Assembly: GCF_001552135.1 (NCBI RefSeq)
Contig: NZ_BCQP01000069.1
Span: 1-64,000, forward strand
Length of the DNA: 64,000 nucleotides
Direction of reading: 5' to 3'
DNA from: Actinomadura chibensis NBRC 106107
GTDB taxonomy: Bacteria; Actinomycetota; Actinomycetes; Streptosporangiales; Streptosporangiaceae
Under the pieces are notes generated by a model. That model saw only the letters and a program-made list of their open reading frames with translations, did not search any database and was not told the DNA's origin. Below are positions 63,214-64,000 of this stretch, piece after piece. Each line of letters opens with the position of its first letter. Positions within the stretch are counted from its first letter, which is position 1. Position numbers and translations under genes: made by a program.

Positions 63214-64000
63214 CTATGGGGGTTCTGGGGTGGTGAGCCAGGTGTCGAGGGCCTGGTGGAGGTGGGCCTTGGTGGAGGTGGGGGCGAAGGACGCGTCCAC
63301 CCCGGCGCGGGCCAGGGCGGCGAGGGTGTGGTCGTCATAGCCGAAGGCTTCGCGGACGCGGGCGTATTCGGTGGCAAGGGGGGTGTCGATCAAGGCGGGG
63401 ATGTCGGTGTTCAGGGTCACGATGAGGCCCGCGTCCAGGAGTTGGGGGAGGGGGTGATCTTCTAGGGTCGACGCGAAGCCCAGGGCGACGTTGGACGAGG
63501 GGCATACCTCAAGGGGGATTTTGCGTTCGCGGACCTCGGCGACGAGATCCGGGTCGTCCAGGACGCGGATGCCGTGGCCCAGACGCTCCGTGCGGCCCGG
63601 GCCGAGTGCTTGGCGGATGCTGGCCGGGCCCTCGCCCTCGCCCGCGTGGTGGACGACGTGGAGGCCCTCGTCGCGGGCGGCGGCGAAGACGTCGGTGAAC
63701 GGGTCGCCGGGGTGGGACTCGTCGCCTGCCAGCCCGACGGCGACCACGGCGTCGTGACGGCGCGCGAGGTCGAGTGTGCGCCAGGCGCGCTCCACGGAGC
63801 GGCGCCGGGAGTGGTCGAGGATGAGACGGCATTCGATCCCGAACGCCTCCCGTCCCGCCTCAAGTCCTTCCAGGACGGCGTTCAGGGGCATGGCGAGGTC
63901 GCCGAGCCTTTCGCCGTGTGCGGCGGCCGTGAAGGAGACTTCGGCGTAGCGGGTGCCTTGCGCGGTCTCGTCCTCGCAGAACTCGTAGGCGATCCGCCGG
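63214..64000 (-). CDS. adenosine-deaminase-family protein, 5-prime end beyond window
   Basis: The C-terminal 262 residues or so of a metal-dependent TIM-barrel deaminase; the frame stays open to the window end, so the gene is partial. It shows YEFCEDETAQGTRYAEVSFT, VVAVGLAGDE, HVVHHAGEGEGP with a metal-region His-Ala-Gly-Glu, the RLGHGIRV metal site, LEVCPSSNVALGF and VTLNTDIPALIDTPLATEY. The canonical catalytic D-D-P is D-I-P here, with the second Asp replaced by Ile. It could deaminate adenosine, or be an aminodeoxyfutalosine-deaminase-like menaquinone enzyme as in some actinomycetes; sequence alone does not decide. The ATG at 63889 is internal. Confidence 0.88.
   Translation of the reverse strand, partial: RRIAYEFCEDETAQGTRYAEVSFTAAAHGERLGDLAMPLNAVLEGLEAGREAFGIECRLILDHSRRRSVERAWRTLDLARRHDAVVAVGLAGDESHPGDPFTDVFAAARDEGLHVVHHAGEGEGPASIRQALGPGRTERLGHGIRVLDDPDLVAEVRERKIPLEVCPSSNVALGFASTLEDHPLPQLLDAGLIVTLNTDIPALIDTPLATEYARVREAFGYDDHTLAALARAGVDASFAPTSTKAHLHQALDTWLTTPEPP

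Overview
The window comes from a very GC-rich, spore-forming-type actinomycete, most likely Streptosporangiales (an Actinomadura or Thermomonosporaceae-like genus; this placement is inference). Pointers are the strong G/C third-position bias, many GTG and TTG starts, Lsr2, a chaplin, a DUF2342 protein of the coenzyme F420-associated family, DUF3180, NlpC/P60 proteins and a c-di-AMP riboswitch. The order ppa, dacB, DUF2342, tilS, hpt, ftsH, folE, folP, folB, folK, DUF3180 and then DUF2520, panC, panD, coaX, lysS, lsr2, clpC is the conserved actinobacterial housekeeping block also known from Mycobacterium tuberculosis.

Layout. 0-5 kb: a DUF427 protein, a divergent TetR/MFS efflux pair around a multi-copy operator, and a secreted SlpD/TAP-type peptidase. 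5.1-6.8 kb: tRNA-Thr(CGT) followed by a decayed tyrosine integrase and an orphan gene, which looks like an old integrated element. 6.8-10.6 kb: a GNAT acetyltransferase, a 0.6 kb degenerate repeat field and a divergent MarR/MFS pair. 10.7-17.3 kb: a MerR-VIT/VWA operon with a perfect dyad, a sigma factor fused to an anti-sigma-like zinc motif plus a membrane segment and outer domain, and a coiled-coil NlpC/P60 hydrolase.

17.5-29 kb: ppa and dacB diverge from a palindromic TATA-like box, then DUF2342, tilS, hpt and ftsH, and a translationally coupled folate cluster (folE, folP, NTF2-like, folB, folK, DUF3180). 29-38.5 kb: an orphan nuoD, two PH-domain membrane proteins, a cytochrome P450, a second repeat field, a MidA/NDUFAF7-type methyltransferase, a two-component system and a His-rich chaplin. 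38.8-51 kb: a LolD/FtsX-type ABC exporter, the pantothenate genes (DUF2520, panC, panD), a phosphatase, NAD synthesis (nadB, nadC), coaX and lysS.

51-64 kb: a LacI regulator, a tiny LuxR-type HTH protein, an NlpC/P60 hydrolase under a c-di-AMP riboswitch, an ArgA-like acetyltransferase, two RDD membrane proteins, lsr2, clpC, a VOC protein, an HTH plus nucleotidyltransferase-fold protein, and an adenosine-deaminase-family gene cut by the window end.

Most genes serve cofactor synthesis (folate, pantothenate/CoA, NAD), proteostasis, wall remodelling and signalling. The most unusual items are the sigma/zinc-motif/membrane fusion, nadB with 24 in-frame pentapeptide repeats, the co-location of orphan nuoD with a MidA-type methyltransferase, four perfect TTATCCACA boxes (three just after stop codons), and several independent minisatellite-like arrays.
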